A stretch of DNA of 64,000 nucleotides, from assembly GCF_000224145.3 (NCBI RefSeq), contig NW_004190420.2, positions 508,937 through 572,936 on the forward strand, written 5' to 3'. The position numbers and the translations under genes were made by a program. The first letter of the stretch is position 1, and every line of letters begins with the position of its first letter. Under the pieces are notes generated by a model, which had not been told where the DNA came from, searched no databases, and was given only the letters and a program-made list of their open reading frames with translations. This DNA is from Ciona intestinalis (Eukaryota > Chordata > Ascidiacea > Phlebobranchia > Cionidae). Shown here piece after piece: positions 26,101-41,100 of the stretch.

Positions 26101-29100
26101 GAAAATGTACAAAATTTTAAACAATATTAATATTAGACTAGTATTAGTAACATTACATAAAGAGTTTAATAAAGTAACATTTAGTAGAAAATCAACGAAA
26201 TATTTTTGATTTCTTTACAGAAAAATAAGAATAACCAGAAAATAAGAAAAACTTGCCTTCATATACGATCACATGTTTGGTGTATGATATTGCTGATGTG
26301 TTGATCTGTTGACCAATTCTACCATCAGTACTTTCCCCACTGCCACTATGCTCGTTTGCTGGAATTAAAATATATTTTTACTCAGATATGCAACAGGCCA
26401 GCATAACTGAACCCTCAAGCGTAAAAATTGATCAGCTTACCTGTGGTTACAGTTGGCATCCAGAGGGGGTTGTCACAAAAGTTACCAATGGCGGTGATAA
26501 GAGAATTTGATGTAGTTCGTGTTGTGTTAAGTGACATCAACATGTTCCTCATGTCACACCATGAGACTGAAGAACACCTGAATGATAATTAACTGATTAC
26601 TACAATTATTTACATATTTTATTATAAAAAGTCACATTTTTTTAAATGAGTAAAAAGGACCCTTACAACAATTACTATAACTCAGTCCACTTAAATAAAA
26701 AATTCCCCTAAAATTACAGATAGAGTTAAGCATGTGGTAACTCATTAGCAGGCAAAAAGGGTATGAAACAGAATACTATATTATATTGACTTTAATTGCC
26801 CCATCATATAAAGTGTAATGGGACATCAATACCACCACTACGATTTAGACAAGGCCTGTTTGTTATAACATACTTACCTTAACAATAAACTGCATTCTAG
26901 CAATTGATTAACAGGATCCAATCCTATAGCAGTAAATATGTTGTAAATATCCATACTGCAACTATCAGTGGAAAACCGAGATAAAGAATTTCTGAAAAGG
27001 AAACATTTTGAAATAATGTTACATGACAGATTTCATTTTAGCCATAATTTGTAAATAATTAGAAAAATACAGCGAAAATGTTTTTGAACAAAAGTAAATA
27101 TTAATTTTTCCACCTTTCTTTCTTAATTTGGTTAAAACGATATTTTTTCAGTGTGTTATAATTATTAACATAACTTGAAAATTGAGTTTATAAAAATTGT
27201 GTTGGTTGCATAATATACAACTTACAAGCATGGCTGTTGTTGAGTGAGATATGTAGAAAGCTGGGAAGAACTTAAATTGCTGGAGCTTTTAAACCCCGTT
27301 GTAACCCCATCACCAGAACCACTGTTTTGCAATATTGACCTCAAAATTCCATCACGTTCAGTATCTGATGCAGAAAAATTGTTATAAATGAATTCCCTTT
27401 TGGGTAAGTTAAAATAACGTTGTCCTGCTTTATGCATTTTGCCTATTTCTGAGTTATCAAGTATGTTACTGTGTAGGTGAGTATTTTTTCTTGTTATCAA
27501 TGGTAACTTCCGGTTAAAAGGATGGTTGCTATAATTACTGTTCCAGTTAGATCTTAAAAGTATATGCAATATACTCACTATTGGACAAACTTCCTTGTAA
27601 AGTATAAAGTGCTTGGCGATCAGTGTTGCCATGCAACTTTAGAGTGTTGCCAGTTTCTGAGTAGAAGAAATGGACAAGAAGGATAAAGTATCTGGAAGCA
27701 CTGCCTGCTGTAGGGTTGGCAGAAAAGTTTGTGTTTGGTTGTAGGAGTATGTCACAGGTTTGCTGATTTGATGAGTTAATACTGTTTGAGATATAACCGT
27801 GAAGATTTCTTTTTTCAACCACACAGTTAGCAGTGGGAGTTGTGGGCAGCTGTATCACTCGTATAATGGGGGGTGGCTCCAATGAAGTTGTTGCAGCTGT
27901 ATTAAAGGGGGGCAGTTAATATCGAAAGTTGAATTAAGCAGTGTAACAATAGAACTACCTGCTCTTGGCACTATATTGAACTCAATGCTTGTGGAAATGG
28001 ATCCATTCACTTGATGCCAGGGTGTTCTGATTAATTCTGGCCCCATGGAACTATCATTAACATAAAGGTGGCTTCGGGTTTGAAATAAGTTGTCTGAATG
28101 GAATGCAAGTTTTAAAAATAAAATATGCAGTTGACTAATATTTTAAACACTTACCAGATTGTAGAAGTCGCCATTGCCCTTGATTTTCATAATAATACAA
28201 CTGATACTGAACAGTGGAATCATCATCTAATAATATGGTCTGAAAATATAATGCATGGGTAAGCACTAGTAACTATATTCTTGGAATATACTCTTTAAAA
28301 ATGTCCTGAAAATACCTTTTGAAAACAAAACCATATTCTTGTAACAGGCGTTAAAGCAGTCAAGTGCCCAAATTATCAGATTGACAAAAGTTATTTAACA
28401 TAATTTTGTATTTATTTCTTTGGTTACAATGACAAAGATGCTATTAAATTAGAAATGGTGACAATTAACTGTAAAATGACAGTTTTTAACAAGCTAAGGA
28501 TAAAACAAATGAAATAATTTAGTTTAATTGGAGCAAAAACAAAGACACAACGGTAGCAAAATGGAAAAGTTGGCTTTAAAGAAGATTTTTCCAAGTTTAG
28601 ACTATAATGGAAAACAATACCCCCCAAATATCAGACCAATATTTTATTATGTACTGTTTAATGACAAGTTACTGCAAACTTAAATCCAAGCAAGAAGTAG
28701 GTAAAAATTATCTTTAAAATTTTTGGTAAATAATTTAACCAAGTTCTTCTCTAAATCAAGGAAAATAATAAAATCTGTATCGTTTTGTTAAGTTTACCTT
28801 TAGATATGAAGGTCTGTGTCCAACTATGTGAGATGTTGGATGATATATTCCATACACTAAAAGAAGACTTGGGTGTCGTGCTGATAAATTAGCTGGTAGT
28901 ATTTCAACAGGGAGTATTTCTCCTACAAAGAAAAATAAAAGTTGAATTGCCAATATAAAAATTAAAATAAAATTTAAGTATAAAAGTAGTACCCTTTTTT
29001 CTTTTATATTTAAAGGCTAATAGGCCATTAATAATTAAGTCCTATAACTCTTCTTTTGGCAAAAAGTTTGTGGACTTTCTGTAACAATTTGAATTTCTTA

Positions 29101-32100
29101 CTTTAGTGACCAATGTGTTAGGACCTTTATAATATATTAAGTCAGACATGTACATGCTTTGGAATTAAAAAATCACAATACATTTTGAAAATCGACATTT
29201 TCTGTTGAATAAACAGAAAATGTGTTCTTTTAATTTTAATAAAAGATCCTAATACACTACATGTTCATGACACCATAACGAACCTGTAACATTGACGGGA
29301 ACGCCACTGATTGTGTAAGTTGCAAAGAACCCTTGATCCACTATTCCACCATCTGTTCTAAACACCAACTCCATGCTGTTGTTATGAACAGTGTATGTAA
29401 CTAGAAACAGAGTAAAGTTTTTTAATTGACTAGTGTCAAGCTTGCAACTATAGCTTGGTGTTTATTAGAACATGTTGTAACTGTAAGGGTAGTTGCTTCA
29501 AAGCTCACATGGTAACTTGTAATTTGTTATAACACCTGCCGTTGCCCCACCATGTAAATAAAAAAGTTTCATTGGTGTATAAAGCCACCATGCATGATGC
29601 ATAAAAGCAAATCCAAGGTATGCTCTCTTGAGTGTAATACTGCCTATGATAAATATGAAAATAATAAATAAAACACAACAAATTAACTTACTTGTTTGGA
29701 GATTTGTGCCAGATAATCTTGCAATGATGTTTGAGTTATTTATTCCACCATTGTAGATTGTTAAAGTGTCAAAGTTACTTTCGGTTGCAAATACACTGAA
29801 GACAACACGAATAGTTTGGCCAGGTCCACCAAGAATTCGATAATTGCATCTGTTGGTAAGGAAACGGGTATAGTGCGATTATGTCATTGGATAATTCACT
29901 TGTATACAAGAAATTTAACAATGGCAAATGTTTTAAATGTATTTTGTTTCTATGATCACAGTAAGAAAGTTAGTGAAAAATTCATAATAAAAAAAAGAAA
30001 TTTAACTTAAAATTGTTTGTTACATAATTAAAACACTGAATTCATGTGTTTAAATATGTTTATTAATTGTTTTACTAAATGGGATATTTAAATTTATTTT
30101 TCCAAGAATAGTAACAGTACTTAAAATATCAGTCTATTAATTTTGTTTACTTATGCATTTTCTCATTTTTGTTCATTAAAATATGTACAAAAACTTTTTT
30201 GTTATTTTTTTTCTTTAAAAATGATGAGAAATTTTACCTCAAATACTTTGACAAATAAGTGGAAGGCCATCCTGGTGAGGCGAAGTTACCACTTGATGTT
30301 AAGAACACCCCACCACATGTTCCTGGCAATGCATGTCTTGGAATCGATATATCTGTTCAAACAAGAGCAAGTTTTTTTTTTCACTTTTATAAAATTATTC
30401 TTTGATTTTGAAAATGTGAAAAAAAATGTTTAAAATTATTCTTAGATTTTAAAAAGGTAAAAAAAATGTTTAAAATTATTCTTAGATTTTAAAAATGTGG
30501 TTTGAAATGTGCGTTTTTAATATAAAAGAATAAACATGAATGAATGAACTTAGTTTATTCTCGCGCGCCTGGAAAACGACAGTCTTTATAACACGGGTGT
30601 TCATACACCTCGTGCCAGCTTACGAGTTACCATGTATGTTACTTTGTGGGTGAATATTTTTTGGGGGGATTCTTTTTTATGTGTGGCTAATAATTTGGAC
30701 AACCCATTAGTGACCACTTGGAGACAACTCATTAGTGGACAACCCATTAGTGAGTTAGAGCAATTGCCTTTAAGTGTCTTGCTAAAAGACACATACACCT
30801 ACAATAGTAGCAGCTTCGTGCCTTGAACCCATTTTCTCTCAGTTAAAGGCAGGCGCGCTGACCACTAAACCACGACGCCAGACATAAACGTATCTATTAT
30901 CTCGCCATACACAATTTATAATGTACGGCTTTGACCAATTACATATTTTCAAACTTACTTAAATTAGCATGTTGGTTGATCCAATTCATAAAATATTGAA
31001 CATTAGTGAAAACATCCGGCTTCTTTCTCTCTGCACACCCAATACTCCAACTAACCACTCCAGCTAAATACCACTTGTTATCATTTGCTTCACACAGCAG
31101 GGGACCACCACTGTCACCCTGGAATTTCAACATTAAGAAAATTTCAAAGAATTATAAAACGGCATCATCACAATTCTCATAGACCATAAGTAATTGTTTA
31201 AAAAACGATTGGGATATTTAAATATTATGTGCTAAAAATGCCCCACACGCTACTATACTAAAAAAAAGAATTTTACCAATTTATAAAACAAAAAAAGCAT
31301 TAGTAAAAATATTTTAATAGTTACAAAAACTAACGTCGAAAAGGGAACCTACCACACAAACTACAAAATTAACATGACAAATAAGTAAAACAAGATACAA
31401 TAATTTGTTTCCTCATTTTTACAGTTTTGAAAATCATATAGTATATATTTTAAATAATTACCAAAAATTAATATTTTAAAACTAATTTTGTTAAACATTT
31501 TTTTTTCAATGGAACAGTCCTTTTTTACAAAACACAAGACCAAAAATTGATAAAACAATACTCCAAACACTTACATGACAGATACCTGTTCCCCCAGTGG
31601 AAGGATAACCAGCACATATCATTCTTTCACTAATAGAACCTTCATACCCTCCCTTGTTGCAAATGTTATGTGTGAGAATTGGTGTTTCAATATTGTATTG
31701 TAGGTAAGGGTCCAACCCATTTTCAGAGCGTCTACCATAGCCAGCAACATGGCATCTTTTGCCTGAAAAAGTAATGGTTACTATATGATACATCAGTGCT
31801 TGTTGGCTGCCAGTTGATGTATTTGCCTGATTATAGGGCATTCAGGTTGTACTGCAGTTCAAATATCTTTTTTACTCTTGTAATATTAAAGTGATTTGTA
31901 GTTGATAATTGAGTCACTAACGGTTCGCTTTTTGTTTATATATATATATTCAATATTTGGGTGGCGATAAAATTTGGGTATATCTGTGCAAAAAGTTAAA
32001 AAACATTCTCTTATAGTAAATCACTTCATGCCTAATATAACAAAACACACAATACAAAACTTGTGTGGTAATATGGTATAAGGAGTCATAGTTAAAAAGC

Positions 32101-35100
32101 TAATTAGATAGTTATAGCATGACTCATTTAATTTAAATGTGGGCCTAACTATTAGATATAAGAAATAGAACAAGTCGACATAAATAGGGTAGGACATAAT
32201 ACAAACTAAAAGATTTCCCAACAAAATATGATGAGTGTATTTTCTCACCTGGTCTAAACCAAATGTTATCCCCAGGCAAGCAGGCACTTGAAGCAAATTG
32301 AGAAAATTGAAATCTTCGTTCTACTTCCAAAATCGCAATGTCCCAATCTGGTATGTATGCTGTTTGGTCATAGGTTCTAAGAAGCAAAAATTTTGCAAGA
32401 AAAATTAAGATTAGGGCAGTAGCAACAAAACAAAAATAGCAAACATTAGAGTAGGTTTACTTCATTAGGTTAACAGTTTAATAAAAACTAAGTTATTATT
32501 TTTTTCAATAATATAAGGTTTTGTCAAGTAAATTATGCCTGAAAATAAAATATAAGTTATAAATCATAATATACACTTCAAATCAAGGTGTAATGGGCCA
32601 AATTAGACACTAATCCAGGGCAACCAAAAAAAACTTGTCATTTAATTCTTCTTTAAATATTTGCTATTTAGAAAACTGCTTTTCAAGCATTTTGTCATTT
32701 ATTGTAAGTGTAAAATGTTTCTTGTACGCTTACAAGGATCGTGTAAAAAGTAATTTTAGAAATTGATCACTAAAGATTTGCTGTTAATTTATGCTCAATA
32801 TTTCAGTCTCCAAAGTTTGACAATAAGCATAGCATAGCGGAATCTACCTATATATTTCACTTATCTTATTTACTTAATACTCACCTATGTATCTGTGCAG
32901 AATGGACTCGATAGGATAAAGCTTCAGAATCAAGTGGCCTCAAGTCATTAGCACCAGTGACAACCATGAACCCAAGCGGGTCGTGCTCGTCGAAGCAGTG
33001 AGCAGCAGTGAGGATATGACGATCAGAAATGATGGTACCACCACAAATGTGATCACCATCTGACTGGAGTGAATGGACAAAGAATTGTTATAATTTAAAA
33101 GACAAAGCGTTAGTAAACTGTAGGATTCATTCTAGGTGAATTAAGTTATATTTTGGACATTTTTTGTTTTCTGCAAGTTAGATGGAAAGAAAAGGAATAG
33201 GGATGAAAATTTATTTTATCATGGCAAAAAAATGTATAACAACAGGTGTTTTATTGCACAGAATATGCATTGCCTTCATGCCCAACAGTGAGTGACCACT
33301 GTGTTGGAGAAATTATTCTTATGCGTTTTATTCAATGATACCCATAGTAAAAACAGTAACATCAATACAGCTTTAATAGCATCGCTATAAACCCAGTATC
33401 CTTCAGTTACAAAGCAAACGTTGTTCCCTGCATCAATCATGTTACAAGGATATTTAGACATTATTATGTCAAAAATACACAAGCACACCTGCAGCGAAAC
33501 TAGCCATGGAAATTCTGCTCTTCTAGATTCTCGACCACCCAACAAACGAAGCACGGCTCGATATGATTGTTGCTGAGTACGGGTGGTTGGTCGGACACCA
33601 CACTGGTACGACTCACAGTTGGCAACCCATAAGTTTCTATTTGGGCACATTGAACTGCCTACGGGTATGGTATATAATTATATGACACTGGTAAAAAAAC
33701 TAAAAAACAATTGCATTAAAAAGTAGTGTTTTTGAACTAATTTATAAAACACAACTAGAACACACTAGAACTACAAATAACAAATTGTCTGTTTATTCAT
33801 GTATACAACATATATATATTGTTTGATTTTATGCACAGATGGTGAGTGTTTTATGTGTTTTACACATGCATACATATATTATGTTTCACATATACATATA
33901 TATCCACATGAATTGTATATATAAAAATTATTTTGACATTGCGAGCAATATCTTGAACATTTATAGTAAAAAGACTTGTTTGTTTTATATTTACCTGCAC
34001 TTTTAGCATGATTCTCCAACCTGTTTTGTTGGAAATCTTGCATTGGTAAAAATACATTTGCATGGACATAAGGTTGACTTGCTGAAATAAAATAATTATT
34101 TTTAACAAATATAACAACTTTTATTTTCACCTTTTACAAGGTCTTACCAAACGGGTGTTTTTATAGAAACTTAAACAAAAAATTGTTTTATTTTATTTGT
34201 TTCACTACTGGGTGTGCAAAACTGCACTTAGAAAGAGTAATAATTATGGTACAACCTACGTACTCACCAGTATAAGTTGAATTTTGTATTAATCTATATA
34301 TATTGCTGTTGACTGCTGATTGGGGAATGCTTGTAAATTGCAAAGGAGTTTCTGCTCTCCAATAACCAAGTTGTTGACACACAGCATCTGCCACATCTAC
34401 TGTGACGTCATCTCCGCACAACAACGAGAAATCTTCATTTAATCGACGAATTTCCAACAACTAATATGAGTTGTTGATATTATTTATGAAGTATGTGTAT
34501 ATTGTTTGAAAAATGTTTAGTAACAGTTAGTAATGTATAAATTTGCTCCTCTGGTATAAAAGCATTCAATATATTATATATTACATATCGAGTTAAGTCC
34601 TACTGCAAGGTTACAAAATGTTGGAAAATGAAATTCAGATTTTTAAACTAGAGAACCAAATAGCCAAGTATATTTGATGAATTCAAACTGTGTTGTATTC
34701 AGAAAATTCTATTAACTATTTTTTGCTGTTTTACAATTAACTATTTTTAATTCACAATACCTATATTCCTCCTCTTATCTTAATAAAAACAATTTCCAAA
34801 AATCTACACAAAAAGCAGGTAGCATAAATAAGAAGAGGTAAGTTACCTTGTTTCCATGTTCGTTGCTAATTCTTGTGCAAAAAGATTCATCACTTTCATC
34901 TGGACATCCTACTATTCCATCACAAGCGTAATTGTCCATCACACAAATTAGATTGTCACATACAAAGTTACAATGGTCATGTCCCACCAAAGTAACGTTT
35001 ATCCATATGGCAGGTGTCCTATACACACTGTGCAAAAAATGTTGAAATGTGTATAAATACAATTCAACAAATACCAAGCGTTTTGCATACGTGATATGAC

Positions 35101-38100
35101 TTAAGACACCCCTTGTCCATCGCTAACATTTGGTAATATAGTTATTAGTTTTAGTATGCGAAAATACAAAATTAAGCTTGATTTGCCTTAAGTTCCACTT
35201 TTTGTACACCTTCAAAACCACTGAAGGCAGTTAGTTGTTGTTACCATTTATATATATCAATTGTATTCTTAAGACAGTAAATTAGACACTTATGGTATTT
35301 AGATGGGCCACGTTACTCTATTTAAATTGTGCTTCCTAATTTGGTCGTAATTCGCAAAACATTGTAAAACTGCAGAGTAATCGCTGGGTTTAATATGTTT
35401 CATAAACCACTATTTGGCGGTATATTGCAAATTTTTTACCTACTTTATGTCTGCTTAAGCGGCAGAACTTTTTTAACCAACTCTTTTGACTTACGTTTCA
35501 ATATCGAGTGCTATGGTAACTTGTGTGGAATTGATAACATAGGAAGAAGTGAAAGTGCTAAGACTGAGGACACGACTTTCATTCCGATATCCATTGTTCG
35601 AAAATTCATTATACACATCAACCTGTAATACATATTCAATTAGACGTTAAACAAAACTAGATTTAGTAATGAGGTTTATTCATTTATATTGGCCTGCTGG
35701 TGCAAATAAAGAGTTATAAATTGGGTGTCTAATTGCACAACATACATAGTTTGTTTACACATAGTTGGTGTAATGTATTTACAGTCTCCATTTACAAGCT
35801 ACCACGTATGCCACTTTGTTGCTGATTATTTTGAGAAGATATTTATTATTTTCTACTTGACCGCCAATTTGGCCAAGCTGTAATTAAATAATTCAATTGA
35901 GGTAATTGCCATCATTTTTTTGCCCGAGAAAAAGGGTCAACAGCAGTATTATAAAGCTTTAAATTCTGTTTTCCTGCCTATATTGCAAATGGTCAATGTC
36001 GCATACTTTGTACGATCCAGAATATAATCCACGGGGTAATTCTCCAAATTCGATCAAAACATGCTGATCCTGTCTTCCATGTATTCTCCACACACATTGA
36101 CGGTTGGTAGGAGGTGTATTGACGTAAGCATCAATCAACACAGCAGATTGAGTAAATACATCAGCAACTGTACCACAGTGGGAAGTACAACCAATTTCAT
36201 CAGACCTGGGGTAACAGATGTTAATTCAAATTTTTTAGAAAGTTTAAACTTCATTTGCAAACATAGGTTAAAAACGCCATCTACAATTCCCAAATTGTGT
36301 TTTGTAAAAAAAAATATTTAAATTTGTCGTTTAGTGCATTTTTCACCAGTTATACAATGAAATTTCCCAAAAGTTATATTCGTTAGTACAGTTATTTAAG
36401 TCTGCTTACCATTTATTTAAAACTATACTGAATATCTTAGCAGAAAAAATGTTTTGACATTAAATGTTCATAAAATCATTTTACACATCAAAGTAGCTTA
36501 CCAATCTCCACAGTTGTTCACCCCATCACAGAGTTGTTGTGACATGACACATAGATTGTTGCCACATCTTATACCATTGTTACACACGTTCACATCACAA
36601 GGTTTCGTTTCAACTGTGACCTTGTTCACCCAGGCAGCCCTCAAACCATGGAACTCTGAAAAGTGGATTAAACCAGTTTTATAGAAGTTTTGGGAAACTA
36701 TGTTCAGAGCACTGGTCAAGATAATCCACCATCAATTTAAAATCAAAACTTCAATCTCATAAGTTAAAAGTTGTTAATTCCTACACACTTGANAAANNTA
36801 TCTCAAGACTTATGTACCCACTAATCCCCAACTATCAACTCTCTCATTCTGTTGTCAAATAAATTCGGAACTTCCAATTTTCAACCTTAAATTGTCAGCT
36901 TTCAAATGGTGTGGATACCAATAAAAACATGGGTAATAATAGCACAAGAGTTAAAACGCCAAAGAAATATATAGTTAAAACAAATGTAAAGCTAAATTGT
37001 ACTTCTGAATGAAGTTTACACTTTAAGTCACAGTAAAACAACCTAAAACCATAGGTTAGACATCTATACCTAGTGTAAACGTGTCGTTCCATGCTGCATC
37101 AATACTTGAGTTGATTTGAGTTTGAAAAATAAGCCACGGTCGTACTTTAGAGAGTGGGGATAACATTATATGCTGTAATATCATCATCCGATTGGAATTT
37201 GTACTTCGTAGAATGACACCTATGTCACCTTCATCTGTTCTTTGCCTATTAAAGAAAAAATATTAAAATTTACAAAAGAAGATTTCTTTCAAAAACATCT
37301 AATTTTAATAAAGTAAAAAAATGTTACCAAAAATTCAATATCTTCTCAAAAAGTAAATAACTTTCATGAAATAAACTTACATTGTTTATAAACTAAACAA
37401 AATTAAAAAAAATAAATAAAAGCAAAATAATGAAATTTTATTTTAACAAACAAACAGACCTGTATTCCACGCTGAAGCAGTATGCCGGGTAAAATGAAGT
37501 CAAAGCAGGAAGAATTGGACTTTTAATAACAGGATGGCTGCTGTAATCAGTTACATTACCAGTATATGTTAAGACTGTAGAAGTCTGCGATCTCTCAGAA
37601 ACAATAATTGGATCAAATGGTTGAAGATCATAGAGTTTGGGTAAAAATATACGATCAACTTCTGAAAATACAAATAAAAAGTAAATGACATGTTACATGT
37701 ATATTATTCAGCTTCCGTATTGAACAGGTTCTGTTTAACATATCAGCAATTTTAGTTCCTTTTATAGCTATTTTTTTAATTGATGAACCAAAAATTAAAT
37801 TATGTGATTTTTTATTTCATCAATTTTAGTTGCTTACATAGATAATCTTTTAAAATTGATCAAATAATAAATACAGAATTTGCATTTCGGTTTGATAAGC
37901 GCTGAAGTTATTACACTTGGTATTTAAAATGGTTGCTCTACACTTGACAGGTTACACAAAATCTGGTCCCAAATTAAATAAATAACATAAAACATAAGAT
38001 GGTCAATATACATTGGTTGTGACCAACACATAACTAAAAAAATCAAATATGTTTAGTATCCAATATTACCTGTGTTAATCACAAAGGAGCATACTTGTAA

Positions 38101-41100
38101 TGAAGTATTGAAGTCACAAGTATATATGTGTGGTAAAAAACAAGATAATTTCTCAACAACCACATCGTCCAATGCAATGTCACCAAGTGGACCTGTGGCT
38201 GTTGCAGTGAAGGTTAAATCGTATCTGAAAATAATGGATCAAGTTAATCAAATAGTTTTAAAAAATGAGCAAACTGTGGCCTAAATCCCATAGCACGTCA
38301 CGCCGCAGGACCTCCTATATACAAAAAAAAACAAATGTATATCATCCTTGCCGGCGCTGTGGCGTAGTGGTTAGCGCGCCTGCCTGTAACCATTAGGTAA
38401 TGGGTTCAAGGCTCGTCGCTGCTACCATTGTGGGCGTATGTGTCCTTGGGCAAGACACTAACGGCAATGCNNNNNNNNNNNNNNNNNNNNNNNNNNNNNN
38501 NNNNNNNNNNNNNNNNNNNNNNNNNNNNNNNNNNNNNNNNNNNNNNNNNNNNNNNNNNNNNNNNNNNNNNNNNNNNNNNNNNNNNNNNNNNNNNNNNNNN
38601 NNNNNNNNNNNNNNNNNNNNNNNNNNNNNNNNNNNNNNNNNNNNCCACAAAGTAACATACATGTAACTCGTAAGCTGGCACGAGGTGTTAGACCCATGTG
38701 ATAACGACTGTCGTTTTCCAGCCACGCGAGGATAAAGTAAGTTACATTCATTCATTCATTCATACTAAAATATTCTACACGCGTGACTTTGCCACGTGGG
38801 GTAAATAAGTGACATTCATTCATTCCACAAACATTAACGTTTTAAGTAAAAGTTACCTTATATCTGGTGCAGGTATTGTTATCCTACCAACTTTCCATTC
38901 AACTCCTTGGTCACCATCTGCAGTCCAAATCACTTTGTTTGAATTCACAGCAATTGAAAGGCTTCCAACATCACCTCCATGCATGTGGTACCTAGTTATT
39001 ATATATCATTAAAAAAAGCTTTAGCCTAAATAAAATTAATTTTACTCAAAGACTTTGTAATAATATAAAAGTAAGCTTAAACCAGGCTGCTGTGACTAAT
39101 TTTGGTGATAACCGTGATAGGTGATACCACACAAAATTTTTATAAACCAATCGATTTTTTGAAATATGGTTTAAAATGAATGAAATATAGACTAGTTGAA
39201 AAACTGTAGCATAATCCAAAAAGTAGAATGCAATGTGACCAAACTAGGATCAAGTCATACAGGTTAAACACAACATATAAATACATTCAGTTATAAAATA
39301 AACACCAGGCTAAGATAAACTTACCTAAAATTTAAACACCATCTAGAGAAAGGATTCTGGTTTTCATTTGAGGTCTTGTTGCGAATATCTTGGTCATCAG
39401 AACTAGTTGAGATTGGAATTATAAACTTAGCTTTGTGATTTGCAGAAAATCTTGAAGCATCAAATAAAAAGTAATAGTTAGGAATGTTTCGTGCTTTGTG
39501 CAAAGGATCCATGTCAATAACAGATTGTGGAATGTAAAGATTGCATTTGTAATATGATGGGGAATAGAAGAAATGACGCTCTTGGCCAAACGGACCAAGC
39601 TGAAGAGGTTCATTCCACCGATGCCTTGTGAATCCAAGAAGGCCTGTAGTGAAAAGATGGTAAATACAGCATATATATTTCAAAATAAAATCTGTTGTAG
39701 TCTCCAAAACACGGTTTTCCAATACGTTTCTAATAAAATTTATTAAAATAATTCAGAATATAAAATATTTTTAAATACTGAAATATATATATATGTCACA
39801 GTTCCAAAGAATCTTTATGAGCCATGGCTTGTAGTTTGTATATCAACTGCAAGGTTATGTTTAATTAAAACACTGAATATTACTTTAAGGTAATGCAAAT
39901 ATCACTTAAAAAACTGAAAAATGGTGTGCAAATAAAATTCACTCAATCACTTAATAAAAAATTACATTGAATGAAATTTATATAACAAGTTGAACCAACC
40001 TCTGCAATGACTGTGGTCTCCCACTTCGTAAGCCAAGTCACTGGAACCTATAAGTTCACAATGATCTTCTCCGGAACCTGCACCATCTGCAACGTTACGG
40101 AAAACACTTCGCAAAGTGGAGCCAAGAAATATCTTGTACCTGTAATAAATACAAGCCTTCATTTAAGATTTTGTTGATTAGAATGCTAATGTTGGTACCA
40201 GTTACACCAACCATTTTAACCTTTTCCCAATATACATTCAATAACTCTAAAATTCAGCTTACATTTACTTCTTACAACTTTTCAAAGGCTTAATGTGTCT
40301 TCAATTATTTATCCAACTTGTTAAATTACCATAAAAATACTAGTAAAAAGCATGTGTCCAGTTTGATATTTAAACATTATTATAGTGTAAAATAGATCCG
40401 GAGCTCATTTAATAGAAAACAAACTTTAAACTAACTTAGTTGTGCTACAGAGAACAATTCCAACCAGTTTTGGACCAACATAAGATGGGAGTTCACGCAC
40501 AAGTTTAGTTCCATTACACTCATTACAGCCAGCGTCGTCTTCTATCTTGAAATCGTAGTAAAACCAATCTGGTCCTATTTGCTCAACAGGACTCTAAAAA
40601 TATGGAGAAGACTTTCGGTAAAAAAAGTTTAAGGTACATTCACACAATCGTTTTAGTCTATAATGGCAATAAATTGTTGTAGAATACTGCATTGTAGCGT
40701 GAATAAGGTAAGGTTTCTACGTGTTCAATTTTATATGTGCTGCCTTGGTGCTAGGCATGTAATAAATCTGATTAGGCTCTCCTGTGAATTTATTTTTCTG
40801 AAAAACAACATATTGACAACCTGAATAGGATGTTAAAATGCCAATTCTCAAATAAACAAAACGCCAGAAGACCTTAAATCAGACAATTTTTTTCTAGTAG
40901 TGTCATAAGTAAATATATAATAAAAAATAAACACAAAACTGAACTGCGGTTGGTTTCTCAGTGATGTCTTCCACGTGTTCTACATCAGGATAAGGACCAG
41001 TCCCATAAGTTTCACTTGGTCCAGACCACAAAATCCAATCTTCTGCTTCTAAATGATAAAGATTAATTTACAAGCCTTAATACTTTCCTTTATGTAAAAA

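Larger units (their letters stand above)
21648..30352 (-). other. Mosaic protein: CUB2, unassigned Cys-rich region, Thr-rich linker, CUB3 and MAM4
   Basis: CUB2: 30352-30238, 29849-29692, 29400-29284 ([19 protein letters not shown]). Exons 28922-28798, 28239-28155, 28093-27959, 27896-27579 are beta-rich and only loosely CUB-like. Exons 27364-27226, 26991-26878, 26577-26441, 26358-26257, 26098-25958 hold a Cys-rich segment I cannot assign. Exons 25569-25438 and 24647-24400 (or duplicate 25301-25054) give a Thr/Pro-rich mucin-like linker then CUB3 ([19 protein letters not shown]), continued by 23902-23686. MAM4: 23330-23121, 22847-22547, 22232-22130, 21792-21648. Confidence 0.65.

Noticed and set aside
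30959..31133. End of the mosaic gene right after the first trypsin domain
   Set aside because: A stop occurs in the read-through frame, but a strong GTAAGT donor precedes it and the next exon is an in-phase CUB start; no poly(A) signal was seen nearby.
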